DNA of 64,000 nucleotides, from assembly GCF_004342905.1 (NCBI RefSeq), contig NZ_SMAN01000013.1:1-64000 (forward strand), in the 5' to 3' direction. The notes beneath the pieces were generated by a model. The model ran no database searches. It was not told the origin of the DNA and saw only the letters and a program-made list of their open reading frames with translations. How positions within the stretch are numbered: the stretch's first letter is position 1; each line of letters opens with the position of its first letter. Shown here piece after piece: positions 50,506 to 58,759 of this stretch. This DNA is from Melghiribacillus thermohalophilus (GTDB taxonomy: Bacteria > Bacillota > Bacilli > Bacillales > Alkalibacillaceae). Both the position numbers and the translations under genes were made by a program.

Positions 50506-51849
50506 TCAAATGGTAAACCAATTATTTCTGATCAATTTTTGATACCAGTAATAACTGTCTTTTGGAATCCGCTTCAAGGTCTGAAAATCGACATGCACAA
50601 TGCCAAATCGTTTCGTATACCCGTATGCCCACTCAAAGTTATCCAGCAGGGACCATACGTGGTATCCCTTTATATTTACCCCTGACTCCAGACACCTGTT
50701 GAGTGCAATCAAATGTTTTTTAATATATGCAATACGCTGTTCATCCCGTACCCGTCCATTTTCGACTACATCGTCATAGCAGGCACCATTTTCCGTAATA
50801 TATACAGGAATATTTCCGTAACGCTTTTTCACATACAGCAAGACGGAATAAAAACCATCCGGGTAAATGAACCAGTCAAAGTCAGTTTTGTCATAGCCAG
50901 CATCAATATTCTCCACATCAAACAATCCCGAATTAGCTTTATGCCTTGCAAGATTTCCATTGTAGTAATTAATGCCCAGGAAATCAACAGGCTGAGAAAT
51001 GACCTCCAGGTCCCCATCCTTAAGCGGAATGGTTATTCCCTTATCCGCAAACCAATTTGTCAGAAAAGCGGGGTATTCCCCCTTAAAAACAGGATCCATA
51101 AACCATTCGATAAACCATCCGTTCCCGCGTCGACAGGCTTCCATATCTTCACTTTTTCGACTGTAAGGTTCAAGCCATGTCACATTGGGGGCATACCCAA
51201 TTTCTCCTTCTACAGCCAATTCCCGAAATGCCTGAACCGTTTTTCCATGAGCCATTAAAAGATGATGAGCGACATTGACCGCCAGCTGCAAATCTTGATT
51301 TCCTGGAGCATGCTCTCCGATATAATGAGACAAAAAGGAGGCACACCAGGGCTCATTCAGAGTAATCCACCGCTTAACCTTTCCGTTTAATCGTTCAAAC
51401 ATAACATTTGCATATTCAACAAAGGCATCAATCGTATCCCGGTTGTCCCATCCTCCCTTTTCCTCCAGTTTTTGGGGTAAATCCCAGTGATAAAGGGTAC
51501 ACATAGGCTCAATGCCATGTTCAAGCAGTTGATCCACAAGGTTTTCATAATATTGAAGACCCTTTTTGTTTACCTTCCCCGTGCCATCCGGAATGACGCG
51601 CGGCCAGGAAACGGAAAAACGATAAGAGTTTACTCCAAGCTCCTTCAGCAAAGCAATATCTTCATCCAGGCGATGATAGCTATCACAGGCTACATCCCCA
51701 TTTTCATCATCAATAATATTTCCAGGGGTATGTGAAAAAGTATCCCATATGGACGGACCCCTCCCATCTTCAAATGCAGCACCTTCAATTTGATAGGCAG
51801 AAGTCGCTACTCCCCATACAAAATCTTTCGGAAACTGAATGACACTCAT
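50506..51849 (-). CDS. glycoside hydrolase family 1 beta-glucosidase/beta-glycosidase
   Basis: 447-aa retaining GH1 enzyme, cytoplasmic (no signal). The acid/base is Glu166 in WITLNEPWC and the nucleophile Glu353 in YITENGACYDD. N-terminal GH1 signature: FPKDFVWGVATSAYQIEGA. It has no phospho-sugar motif that I can recognise, so it probably acts on free cellobiose, aryl-glucosides or xylo-oligosaccharides. A palindrome matching the LacI-type operators of this region lies 33 bp before its start, tying it to the sugar ABC operon. Confidence 0.95.
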   Translation of the reverse strand: MSVIQFPKDFVWGVATSAYQIEGAAFEDGRGPSIWDTFSHTPGNIIDDENGDVACDSYHRLDEDIALLKELGVNSYRFSVSWPRVIPDGTGKVNKKGLQYYENLVDQLLEHGIEPMCTLYHWDLPQKLEEKGGWDNRDTIDAFVEYANVMFERLNGKVKRWITLNEPWCASFLSHYIGEHAPGNQDLQLAVNVAHHLLMAHGKTVQAFRELAVEGEIGYAPNVTWLEPYSRKSEDMEACRRGNGWFIEWFMDPVFKGEYPAFLTNWFADKGITIPLKDGDLEVISQPVDFLGINYYNGNLARHKANSGLFDVENIDAGYDKTDFDWFIYPDGFYSVLLYVKKRYGNIPVYITENGACYDDVVENGRVRDEQRIAYIKKHLIALNRCLESGVNIKGYHVWSLLDNFEWAYGYTKRFGIVHVDFQTLKRIPKDSYYWYQKLIRNNWFTI

Positions 51850-51881
51850 ATGGACATCCTCCGTTCTTCTTTATCTTTATA

Positions 51882-51895
51882 GGAAACCGGTTTCT
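51882..51895. promoter_or_regulatory. LacI-family operator (site 1)
   Basis: GGAAACCGGTTTCT, a palindrome around AAACCGGTTT, just upstream of the GH1 gene. It matches two more copies upstream of the solute-binding protein gene and is the likely target of the LacI-family regulator at 52539-53555. Confidence 0.7.
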
Positions 51896-51919
51896 CAAAT
51901 AACCAAAAAAGATAAGCAA

Positions 51920-52522
51920 TTAAATGTGTTTCATCATCCTCTCATACGTTTTTCGATACCAGTAAACAAGTATAAACGCAAGCATACTGAAGCTGATCAG
52001 CAAAAAGAAAGGATACCAAATCACGACGGCCGCAAAACCGGCCACTATGAAAATTGAAGGAATCGAATACCCTGGTTTTCCCAATCCATAAAACAGCGCA
52101 TGTTTCAGCAGGACCGGCAATGAGTTACTTTTTTGATAAACCATAGCCGGAAACAATGCCAGACTGGTGACCAGGTAAATGAGACTACAAAAAATTAAGA
52201 CACTATAAAGAAACCCCTTTCCAGCAAAGTCAATGGTCTGAAACAGAAAAAAATCTGCAAGAAACAGTATCCCGGGAATTCCCCAGAAAAGAAACAATTG
52301 CATTCCCTTTCCAAGAAACTGTTTAAAGTAGATGAAGAACTGCTTCATATAACCTGGCTGAATACCATTTACGAGAATATCCCTCATCACAGCAAATAGT
52401 GCCAGGGTACTTGAAAACGATGTAATTAAAGGGAAACTGCATATCATCCAGGTTATGTTAAGCACCACAAATGCGCTAAAAATTTCCATGCCCCGAACAA
52501 ATACATTATTGGCAGTCCCCAT
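51920..52522 (-). CDS. YesL/DUF624 family membrane protein
   Basis: 200 aa with four to five hydrophobic helices. DUF624 proteins accompany carbohydrate ABC importers in Bacillales; their role is unknown, possibly assembly or regulation of the transporter. Features: GMEIFSAFVVLNITWMICSFPLITSFSSTLALFAVMRDI, typical of the family N-terminus. It follows the LacI gene by 16 bp in the same direction. A relative lies at 62838-63455. Confidence 0.85.
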   Translation of the reverse strand: MGTANNVFVRGMEIFSAFVVLNITWMICSFPLITSFSSTLALFAVMRDILVNGIQPGYMKQFFIYFKQFLGKGMQLFLFWGIPGILFLADFFLFQTIDFAGKGFLYSVLIFCSLIYLVTSLALFPAMVYQKSNSLPVLLKHALFYGLGKPGYSIPSIFIVAGFAAVVIWYPFFLLISFSMLAFILVYWYRKTYERMMKHI

Positions 52523-52538
52523 GATATCATTCCTACTT

Positions 52539-53555
52539 TCAAAGACCTTTTATTGATGATTCGCGAACGATGAATTCAGGATCGATCAGCACGGATTTCG
52601 CTCCATTTTCACCATGAATCAGTTCAAGGAGCATGCGGGCAGCCATCATGCCTAGCTTTTCTTTATCCTGCCTCACGGTAGTCAGCTGCGGATCACTGTA
52701 ACGGCAGGCTTCAATATCGTCACACCCAACTACATTAATGTCTTCCGGGATTTTTAAGCCCTTTTCCTTAATGGCCCGCATCGCCCCGAGGGCCATCATA
52801 TCTGAAGCAGCAAAAACTGCTTTAGGGTGGGACTTTCCCTCCAGTATTTCATTCATTGCCCGATATCCGCTGTCCTCGTAGAAGTCCCCGTATTTCATCC
52901 ACTGCTCCCGAACAGGCAACCCGTATTTCTCCATTGCTTCCAGAAACCCTTTCCTTCGCATTTCCCCAATTTTTGAAGAAGCCAAACCGCCAATATAAGC
53001 AATTTCCCGAATGGAATTCATGTAGAAATACTCAACGACGAGAGCAGGAATTTTAAAGTTATCGGTCATGACATACCTCGATCGATTTCCGGTCAGCTCT
53101 ATGTCAATGCCTGCACAGGGAATATCGCTTTGATCTAACTCATAGATGGCTTCTTCTACTTCCTCCCCCGCAATAATCAGGCAGCCGTCTACATGAAAAT
53201 GGCGGCAGCGGGCAAGGTAGTTCTCCTTTTCCAGCGAAAAGGTTTCATTTGAAAACACAAGCAGGTCATACCCTTCCCGCCCTACCGTTTTCTTGAAGGT
53301 ATTAACAACTGGGTTAAAAAAGGGATGGGTAAAATCTACATTCACTTTCCCTGCATAAATAATTCCAATGAGGTTCGATTTTTTCGTTGCCAGAGATTTA
53401 GCAGAAAAGGTTGGGCGATATCCTGTCTGTTCCACGATCGCCATGACTTTATCCCGGGTTTCTTTACTGATGGAACCGGTATTATTTAAGATTTTGGAAA
53501 CGGTTGCCGGAGACACGTTTGCCATTTTTGCTATATCTCGTATGGTCAGTTTCAT
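52539..53555 (-). CDS. LacI-family transcriptional regulator
   Basis: 338 aa. N-terminal helix-turn-helix and hinge (1-60): LTIRDIAKMANVSPATVSKILNNTGSISKETRDKV. A periplasmic-binding-protein-like effector domain follows, with IIAGEEVEEAIYELDQSDIPCAGIDIEL, KAVFAASDMMALGAMRAIKEKGLKIPEDINVVGCDDI and LTTVRQDKEKLGMMAARMLLELI. It is placed after the ABC permease genes and before yesL, so it probably senses a xylo- or gluco-oligosaccharide or its product and represses GH1 and the importer. Confidence 0.95.
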   Translation of the reverse strand: MKLTIRDIAKMANVSPATVSKILNNTGSISKETRDKVMAIVEQTGYRPTFSAKSLATKKSNLIGIIYAGKVNVDFTHPFFNPVVNTFKKTVGREGYDLLVFSNETFSLEKENYLARCRHFHVDGCLIIAGEEVEEAIYELDQSDIPCAGIDIELTGNRSRYVMTDNFKIPALVVEYFYMNSIREIAYIGGLASSKIGEMRRKGFLEAMEKYGLPVREQWMKYGDFYEDSGYRAMNEILEGKSHPKAVFAASDMMALGAMRAIKEKGLKIPEDINVVGCDDIEACRYSDPQLTTVRQDKEKLGMMAARMLLELIHGENGAKSVLIDPEFIVRESSIKGL

Positions 53556-53584
53556 AGGTTACCCCTCTCTGAGCGTATATAAAA

Positions 53585-54418
53585 TCAGCTTTTCAGTGCA
53601 CCCTGTGTCAGGCTGTCAATAAATAATTTGTTAAAAAATAAGAAGATAAACACTAATGGCAATGTCGCCCAAAATGTTCCTGACAAAATCATACCATAAT
53701 CCCGAACATAGTTGTCCATCAGGCTGCGGATCGCAATCTGAATGGTGTAAACGGATTCTTCCCTTAAGACAACCAGAGGCCACAGAAAATCATTCCACAT
53801 ATACATAAATTTAATGATGGCCAGGGTTGAAAAGGCAGGCAGAATCATCGGGACAGCAATATTCCAGTAGATCCTAAAATTGGAGCATCCATCTATTTTA
53901 GCTGCATCCATCAGTTCATCCGGAATGGCACTGCTGATATATTGCCTCATCCAGAAAATACCGAATGCATCAATAAGCCCCGGCACAATCACAGCTTTTA
54001 AATCATTCAGCCAGTCCAGTTTCGTAATGATGTAGTACTGGGGAATCAGCCCTAATTGGGGCGGAACCATCATCGTCAACAAAATAAACAAAAACAGAAT
54101 GTTTTTGCCCGGAAATTTATATTTTGCAAATGCAAATCCGGCCAGGGAACAAAGAAACAACACTCCCAGGGTCGTTAAGGTTGACACGACAAAGGAATTC
54201 CACATGGAACCAAAAAAATCTACGTTACTCAATACTTTTTTAAAATTTTCTACCGTCTGGTTTCCCGGCAAAAAAGCTGGAGGGACCTGGTTGATGGCAC
54301 TGTTATGGTTGGTAGCCATTACAAACATCCAGTAAAAGGGGAATAAAGACAGAAGCGCACCTGAAAGCAGCAGCACATGCACAAAGCCTGTGGATATTCT
54401 CTTTTTCATCCTATACAT
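53585..54418 (-). CDS. sugar ABC transporter permease (MalG-like)
   Basis: 277 aa, six membrane helices. The EAA loop reads MDAAKIDGCSNFRIYWNIAVPMILPAF, typical of carbohydrate CUT1 importers. It pairs with the MalF-like gene 13 bp upstream. No ATPase gene is in this operon, so it likely shares an MsmX-type multipurpose ATPase encoded elsewhere. An ATG three codons inside (54409) is an alternative start. Confidence 0.94.
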   Translation of the reverse strand: MYRMKKRISTGFVHVLLLSGALLSLFPFYWMFVMATNHNSAINQVPPAFLPGNQTVENFKKVLSNVDFFGSMWNSFVVSTLTTLGVLFLCSLAGFAFAKYKFPGKNILFLFILLTMMVPPQLGLIPQYYIITKLDWLNDLKAVIVPGLIDAFGIFWMRQYISSAIPDELMDAAKIDGCSNFRIYWNIAVPMILPAFSTLAIIKFMYMWNDFLWPLVVLREESVYTIQIAIRSLMDNYVRDYGMILSGTFWATLPLVFIFLFFNKLFIDSLTQGALKS

Positions 54419-54431
54419 TTCGTTTCACCCC

Positions 54432-55364
54432 TTATCTTCCGATTCGGTTTGCCAGAAATACATTCACTGAAGAAAATATGATAATGATGAAAAACAGGAG
54501 AATAGCAGTAGCAGAAGCTGGGCCAAATGACAAATTAACAAAGGCTTCTCTCCATAGATACAGTACAACCGTAATTCCCTCTTCCCGATAAGATCTTCCT
54601 AAAAAAATCAAGGGCTCTGTAAACAATTGAAAGGCACCGATTGTAGACAAAAATACAGTAAAGATAATAAAAGGTCTCAGCATAGGCACCGTTATATATC
54701 TCAGCTGCTGAAACAATGTTGCCCCATCTATTTTGGCTGCTTCATATAGTTCTTTTGGAATACTTTGAAGACCGGCCAGATAAATAATTGTATTATAGCC
54801 AACCCAGCGCCAGAAAACCATGGCAGCAATAGCGAATTTTACACCCCACTCGGAAGTGGTCCAGTTAACCGGATCCAAATGAAACCACGATAGTATCACA
54901 TTGATCAAACCTGATTCCTGTTCGCTGAAAATCACACCAAAAACAACGGCTACAGCTACCGTAGACGTTACATAGGGCATAAAATAAGATACTCTGTAAA
55001 AATTGCGGAATTTGATCAAAGCCGAGTTCAGGGCGAAAGCCAGAACGATCGCCACAACCAGCTGGGGGAACGTTCCGAGAAGCCCCATAATAAAAGTGTT
55101 ATATAATGATTTCCAAAAAAGAGGATCCTCCAGCACGAACCGAAAATTAGCCCAGCCCACGAACTCCATTTCCGTCAGACCGTTCCATTTCTGGAATCCC
55201 AGGTAAAAGCTGAACAGAATCGGAAAAAGTCCAAAAATAGTAAACAAAATAAAAAAAGGCGATATATACAAATAACCGGTAACCATTTCCTTTTTTTCTT
55301 CAGTCATTCTTGCCGTGAAGATGGAAATATTCTTCATCTTGTTTTTGTCTGTATTCAAGTTCAC
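54432..55364 (-). CDS. sugar ABC transporter permease (MalF-like)
   Basis: 310 aa, six membrane helices after a cytoplasmic lead of about 30 residues. EAA loop: YEAAKIDGATLFQQLRYITVPMLRPFI. N-terminal GYLYISPFFILFTIFGLFPILFSFYLGFQKWNGLTEMEFVG is standard for CUT1 permeases. It lies 61 bp downstream of the solute-binding protein gene. Confidence 0.94.
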   Translation of the reverse strand: MNLNTDKNKMKNISIFTARMTEEKKEMVTGYLYISPFFILFTIFGLFPILFSFYLGFQKWNGLTEMEFVGWANFRFVLEDPLFWKSLYNTFIMGLLGTFPQLVVAIVLAFALNSALIKFRNFYRVSYFMPYVTSTVAVAVVFGVIFSEQESGLINVILSWFHLDPVNWTTSEWGVKFAIAAMVFWRWVGYNTIIYLAGLQSIPKELYEAAKIDGATLFQQLRYITVPMLRPFIIFTVFLSTIGAFQLFTEPLIFLGRSYREEGITVVLYLWREAFVNLSFGPASATAILLFFIIIIFSSVNVFLANRIGR

Positions 55365-55425
55365 CAGTTTTCACCTCCCATTGAATCAGGAGCCGGATTG
55401 TTCCGGCTCCTTGTTAATGAAGCAG

Positions 55426-56691
55426 TTACTGGCGTTCCAGCTGAGCTTTAATTCTCGTCAGTGCTTCGTCCCATTCAGCTTCTGGGTCTGTTCCTTTCGT
55501 TACTACATTCATCAGAGCATTGACAATTTCCGTCTGGACAATTGCATGGTTTTTGCCCATATAAACGGGCTTGACCTGTTCAGCAGCTTCAGAGAAAATT
55601 TTGGCTACTTGCTGTCCGCCAAAGTAATCGTCGGTTGACTCGATAAAATCAGACTCTTCGTAAACCGGCAGTGCTGACGGAAAGAGGCCATTATTTTTAA
55701 AAGATGTTAATTGATTTTCTGGCGAAACCAGCCATTCAATAAAGGCATATGCTTCTTCTGGATGCTCAGACTCTTTCGGAATTGCAATATAAGAGCCTCC
55801 CCAGTTACCGGCACCTTCAGGCATTGTCGTAATGCGCCATTTTCCGGATGCATCCGGTGCATTTTCTTTCACATTGGCAACCATCCATGAAGGCGCGAGC
55901 AGCACACCATAACTGCCATCTGCCATGGCATTTCCCCACTCGGGGGTCCACAGCTCATTTTGCCCCACCAGACCCTCCTCGATAAGCCGGGCAGTGAAGT
56001 CATAAGCCTCTTTAACAGCCGAATTTCCTTCTATGATTAATTCATCATTTTCATTAAAATACTGTTGATCAGCCTGATCCCTCAAGGCGTTATATAAAAG
56101 TTCAGGTCCGTCGACAATTGGTTTTCCTGTCTCTGCTTTGATTTGTTTGCCAATTTCAAAGAAATCTTCCCAGGTTTGAAACATGGATGATACCTCGTCA
56201 GGATCTGTCGGCAGTCCAGCTTCTTCAAAAACATCTGTGCGATAAAACATCGTTGTCGGGCCGATATCGGTTGGAAGGCCAATCAAATAGCTGCCATCGG
56301 GACTCTCAGCCATATTCCATTTCCAGTCAAGATACTGATCTTTTATATCTTCTGCTCCGAAATCATAAAGGTTGTAAAATCTGTCCTGTGCTTCCATAAA
56401 CTTAGCAATGGCACTTACTTCGATCATGGTTATATCCGGAGCACCGCTACCTGCTGAAATGGAGGTAAATAAATTGTTGTGCAGGTCGTTCATTTCCGAA
56501 TGATTAATTTCAATGTTCACATCCGGATGATCTTCCATATATTCTTCTGCAAGCTGTTCGTATCCTGCACTTCCAAATACCCAGAATTTTAAGGTTACCT
56601 TTCCGTCCCCTGATGCGTCCTCATCCTCGCTGCATCCCACTAACAATACCACCAACAAAAACAGAAAAGCAGAAATACGAAATACTCTCAA
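55426..56691 (-). CDS. sugar ABC transporter solute-binding lipoprotein
   Basis: 421 aa. Lipoprotein signal peptide with lipobox LVGC at residue 20, then an acidic linker and a family 1 extracellular solute-binding domain (VTLKFWVFGSAGYEQLAEEYMEDHPDVNIEI, ISAGSGAPDITMIEVSAIAKFM, LPTDIGPTTMFYRTDVFEEAGLP, GGSYIAIPKESEHPEEAYAFIEWL). It binds the sugar outside the cell. First gene of the importer operon; two LacI-type operators and a CRE lie upstream. The ligand is inferred to be a xylo- or other oligosaccharide from context only. Confidence 0.95.
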   Translation of the reverse strand: MRVFRISAFLFLLVVLLVGCSEDEDASGDGKVTLKFWVFGSAGYEQLAEEYMEDHPDVNIEINHSEMNDLHNNLFTSISAGSGAPDITMIEVSAIAKFMEAQDRFYNLYDFGAEDIKDQYLDWKWNMAESPDGSYLIGLPTDIGPTTMFYRTDVFEEAGLPTDPDEVSSMFQTWEDFFEIGKQIKAETGKPIVDGPELLYNALRDQADQQYFNENDELIIEGNSAVKEAYDFTARLIEEGLVGQNELWTPEWGNAMADGSYGVLLAPSWMVANVKENAPDASGKWRITTMPEGAGNWGGSYIAIPKESEHPEEAYAFIEWLVSPENQLTSFKNNGLFPSALPVYEESDFIESTDDYFGGQQVAKIFSEAAEQVKPVYMGKNHAIVQTEIVNALMNVVTKGTDPEAEWDEALTRIKAQLERQ

Positions 56692-56750
56692 AACTGTTCA
56701 CCCCACTTGTTCATTTTTAATGAATGGAGAAAAAGCCCCGACCTTCTTAA

Positions 56751-56764
56751 GGAAACCGGTTTAC
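56751..56764. promoter_or_regulatory. LacI-family operator (site 2)
   Basis: GGAAACCGGTTTAC, 60 bp before the solute-binding protein gene. Identical to site 1 over the 12-bp GGAAACCGGTTT. Confidence 0.72.
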
Positions 56765-56828
56765 TTTTTTCGCTAAAAATTGCGCGGACCGGCTTGGGAA
56801 AAACACCATAAAATAAAGTTATTCCCGG

Positions 56829-56840
56829 GAAAGCGCTTTC
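56829..56840. promoter_or_regulatory. catabolite-responsive element (CRE)
   Basis: The palindrome GAAAGCGCTTTC fits the core of the CcpA consensus (TGWAANCGNTNWCA). It lies between the two LacI-type operators and predicts glucose repression of the importer operon. Confidence 0.6.
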
Positions 56841-56898
56841 TTTTACATGGATTATACCCCATTTTTCAGAATCTTTCAATATTATATTCTAAAAATTA

Positions 56899-56912
56899 GT
56901 AAATCGGTTTCC
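56899..56912. promoter_or_regulatory. LacI-family operator (site 3)
   Basis: GTAAATCGGTTTCC, whose complement GGAAACCGATTTAC differs from site 2 at one base. It is 148 bp from site 2, a distance that would allow DNA looping across the CRE and promoter. Confidence 0.65.
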
Positions 56913-57243
56913 TTGCGGCGTCTCTATGTCTTATGTCTAACCTTATGGCCTTTTTTTCCATGGATGGCTGTAAGGAAATTATTCTGTTTCCACCGAGAAA
57001 GAAAATGTCATATTAAAGTCAGCGATCGGGTAAATGAATATATAAAACTAGTTTATCTCATACCGTTTATGATTCCTTGTCCAGTTAATCTTAAAAAAAT
57101 CATTTTTCTTTTTTTCTATTTGCCGCGATATTCATTTCTCCAGAGCCGTCAAGCATTCTTATAAAAACAGTGATGATTTCCTCGAAGATTTTGCAGTTTT
57201 ACCCATTCGATTCAGCTCAATAGATGATGATATAAAAATGTAC
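56913..57243. other. intergenic region
   Basis: About 330 bp of AT-rich sequence between the operators and an inverted repeat. No gene supported. Confidence 0.35.
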
Positions 57244-57349
57244 AGAAGGAGACGCACGCGAAGTCCCCTCCCACCTTTCCAGAATCGTTAAGTTAATTTG
57301 CTGCCTCCACCCTATTCAGAGGTACCCCTCGTTCATCGCGTCTCCTTCT
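57244..57349. repeat. inverted repeat with 12-bp perfect arms
   Basis: AGAAGGAGACGC (57244-57255) and GCGTCTCCTTCT (57338-57349) enclose 82 bp containing C-rich blocks on the plus strand (CCCCTCCCACC, GCCTCCACCC). The right arm also serves as the end of a reading frame on the minus strand. It may be a structured RNA or the remains of a small mobile element. Confidence 0.5.
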
Positions 57350-57519
57350 TTAAAACACTTGCCGGCCGATATCCGGTCCGGCTTTTTTTCAGCGCAAAAT
57401 GAAACACAATGATCCACGTTTATATTCATCATGTTGAGGTCATAGATACGGATCTCATTTCCTTCCTGGATTCCCCATATGGTTTGCCCATCATCCGTGC
57501 AAAATGGCACAAATTTCAA
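57316..57519 (-). pseudogene. possible N-terminal fragment of a fumarylacetoacetate-hydrolase-family gene
   Basis: A TTG-started frame with GGAGG 8 nt upstream encodes KFVPFCTDDGQTIWGIQEGNEIRIYDL, which resembles the N-terminus of FAH-family proteins (KFVxFxxxxxxxWGxxEGxxIxxL). After about 30 residues the similarity ends and no catalytic domain follows. It is probably a truncated remnant, or a small gene of other function. Confidence 0.3.
57361..57389 (+). terminator. hairpin with T-run
   Basis: GCCGG / CCGGC stem around a 12-nt loop that is itself partly paired, followed by TTTTTTT on the plus strand. There is no clear plus-strand gene upstream other than the inverted-repeat element, which hints that the latter is transcribed. 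Confidence 0.5.
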
Positions 57520-57670
57520 TGGTATTTCCTCCGGTTCATAATCACTTTGATAGTGGAGATGCCTTTATTACGGTTACCATATCATTTGCAATCCAGTACC
57601 AAACTCCTGCAAACACGGAAAAATAATTTTTTTGCCCGATGATATAGCCTGTCAGCCCGGCATTCATTAA

Positions 57671-57707
57671 AAAACCAGCCACGATAACGATATGCATGAC
57701 TGGTTTT
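57671..57707 (-). terminator. terminator of the xylA-xylB-mutarotase-AKR cluster
   Basis: AAAACCAG / CTGGTTTT stem around a 20-nt loop. Read on the minus strand it is followed by TTAATG after the T-rich arm. It begins 18 bp beyond the aldo/keto reductase stop. Confidence 0.75.
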
Positions 57708-57724
57708 CAAAAGACATGTATGAT

Positions 57725-58711
57725 TTAATATTTTCCGCGAATATGGTCATGAACTTCTCTCAGATAAAATTCCTCTAACTGTTTCCGTTCATCGGAGGTA
57801 AAAGACGGAACTTCCAGGGCTTTTAAATTATCCATCACCTGTTTTTCGTTTTTAAATCCCGGAATCACAGTTGAAATAGAATCCTGATCGAGAATCCAGC
57901 GCAGGGAGGCTCTTGTCATATTTCCTCTTCCTTCCTGAATCCATGAAAGTTTCCGGCTCAATTCCACCCCTTTTGTAAACTCAAGTCCCGCAAAAGTTTC
58001 CCCTACATTAAACAGTTCGCCGTTCCGGTTAAAATTTCGGTGATCATCCTCTTCAAAAGTGGAGCTTTCATTAAACTTTCCCGTTAATAATCCGCTTGCG
58101 AGGGGCACTCTCGCAATGATGCCGACACCTTTTTCCTTTGCCAGCGGAAACAGTTTTTCCAGTGGCTTCTGGCGAAATAGATTAAAAATCACCTGCAGTG
58201 ACTTTACATTCGGGTAATGTTCAATCGTATAGATACCTTCCTCCACAGATTCCACACTTACGCCATAATAGCGGACTTTTCCTTCCTGCTGCAGCCGATC
58301 AAGCACCTCGAAGACACGACCATCTTTTATCATTTCAAATGGGGGACAGTGTACCTGGTACAGATCCACTCTTTCCCGTTTGAGGCGACGCAGGCTGTTT
58401 TCCAGGTAGTGACGCACCGATTTTTCCGAATAGGTTTTTGGGTCGTTAATATCCCCGGCCCGGCAAAACTTCGTCGCAATGTAAATACGGTCCTCTTTCC
58501 CCTTCGTTGCCCTGGCCAGCAATTCTTCGCTGTGCCCATCACCATACACATCCGCTGTATCAAAGAAGTTAACTCCGGCTTCCATCGCACGTTCCAGTGC
58601 CCTTAGTGCCTCCTCGTCATCGGTTTTCCCCCAGGCGCCACCGATAGCCCAGGTCCCAAAACTTAATTCACTTACCTTTAATTTGGTATCACCAATGGAA
58701 CGATAATTCAT
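57725..58711 (-). CDS. aldo/keto reductase
   Basis: 328-aa NAD(P)H-dependent oxidoreductase, (beta/alpha)8 barrel. The catalytic tetrad can be placed: Asp and Tyr in NFFDTADVYGDGHSE, Lys in IYIATKF and His in YQVHCPP. The N-terminus RSIGDTKLKVSELSFGTWAIGG and the C-terminal ISTVIPGFKNEKQVMDNLKAL are typical of the AKR11/general stress type. GAGGAGG lies 9 nt before the ATG at 58711. It probably acts on a sugar or aldehyde in xylose metabolism; the substrate is unknown. Confidence 0.92.
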   Translation of the reverse strand: MNYRSIGDTKLKVSELSFGTWAIGGAWGKTDDEEALRALERAMEAGVNFFDTADVYGDGHSEELLARATKGKEDRIYIATKFCRAGDINDPKTYSEKSVRHYLENSLRRLKRERVDLYQVHCPPFEMIKDGRVFEVLDRLQQEGKVRYYGVSVESVEEGIYTIEHYPNVKSLQVIFNLFRQKPLEKLFPLAKEKGVGIIARVPLASGLLTGKFNESSTFEEDDHRNFNRNGELFNVGETFAGLEFTKGVELSRKLSWIQEGRGNMTRASLRWILDQDSISTVIPGFKNEKQVMDNLKALEVPSFTSDERKQLEEFYLREVHDHIRGKY

Positions 58712-58759
58712 GCAATATGACCTCCTCATCATACGAAATCAGCTTATTCCTCTTCGGTT

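Noticed and set aside
57240-57360. T-box leader
   Set aside because: An AGGGTGG-like string is present on the minus strand, but the specifier loop, the full antiterminator sequence and a suitable downstream gene are missing.
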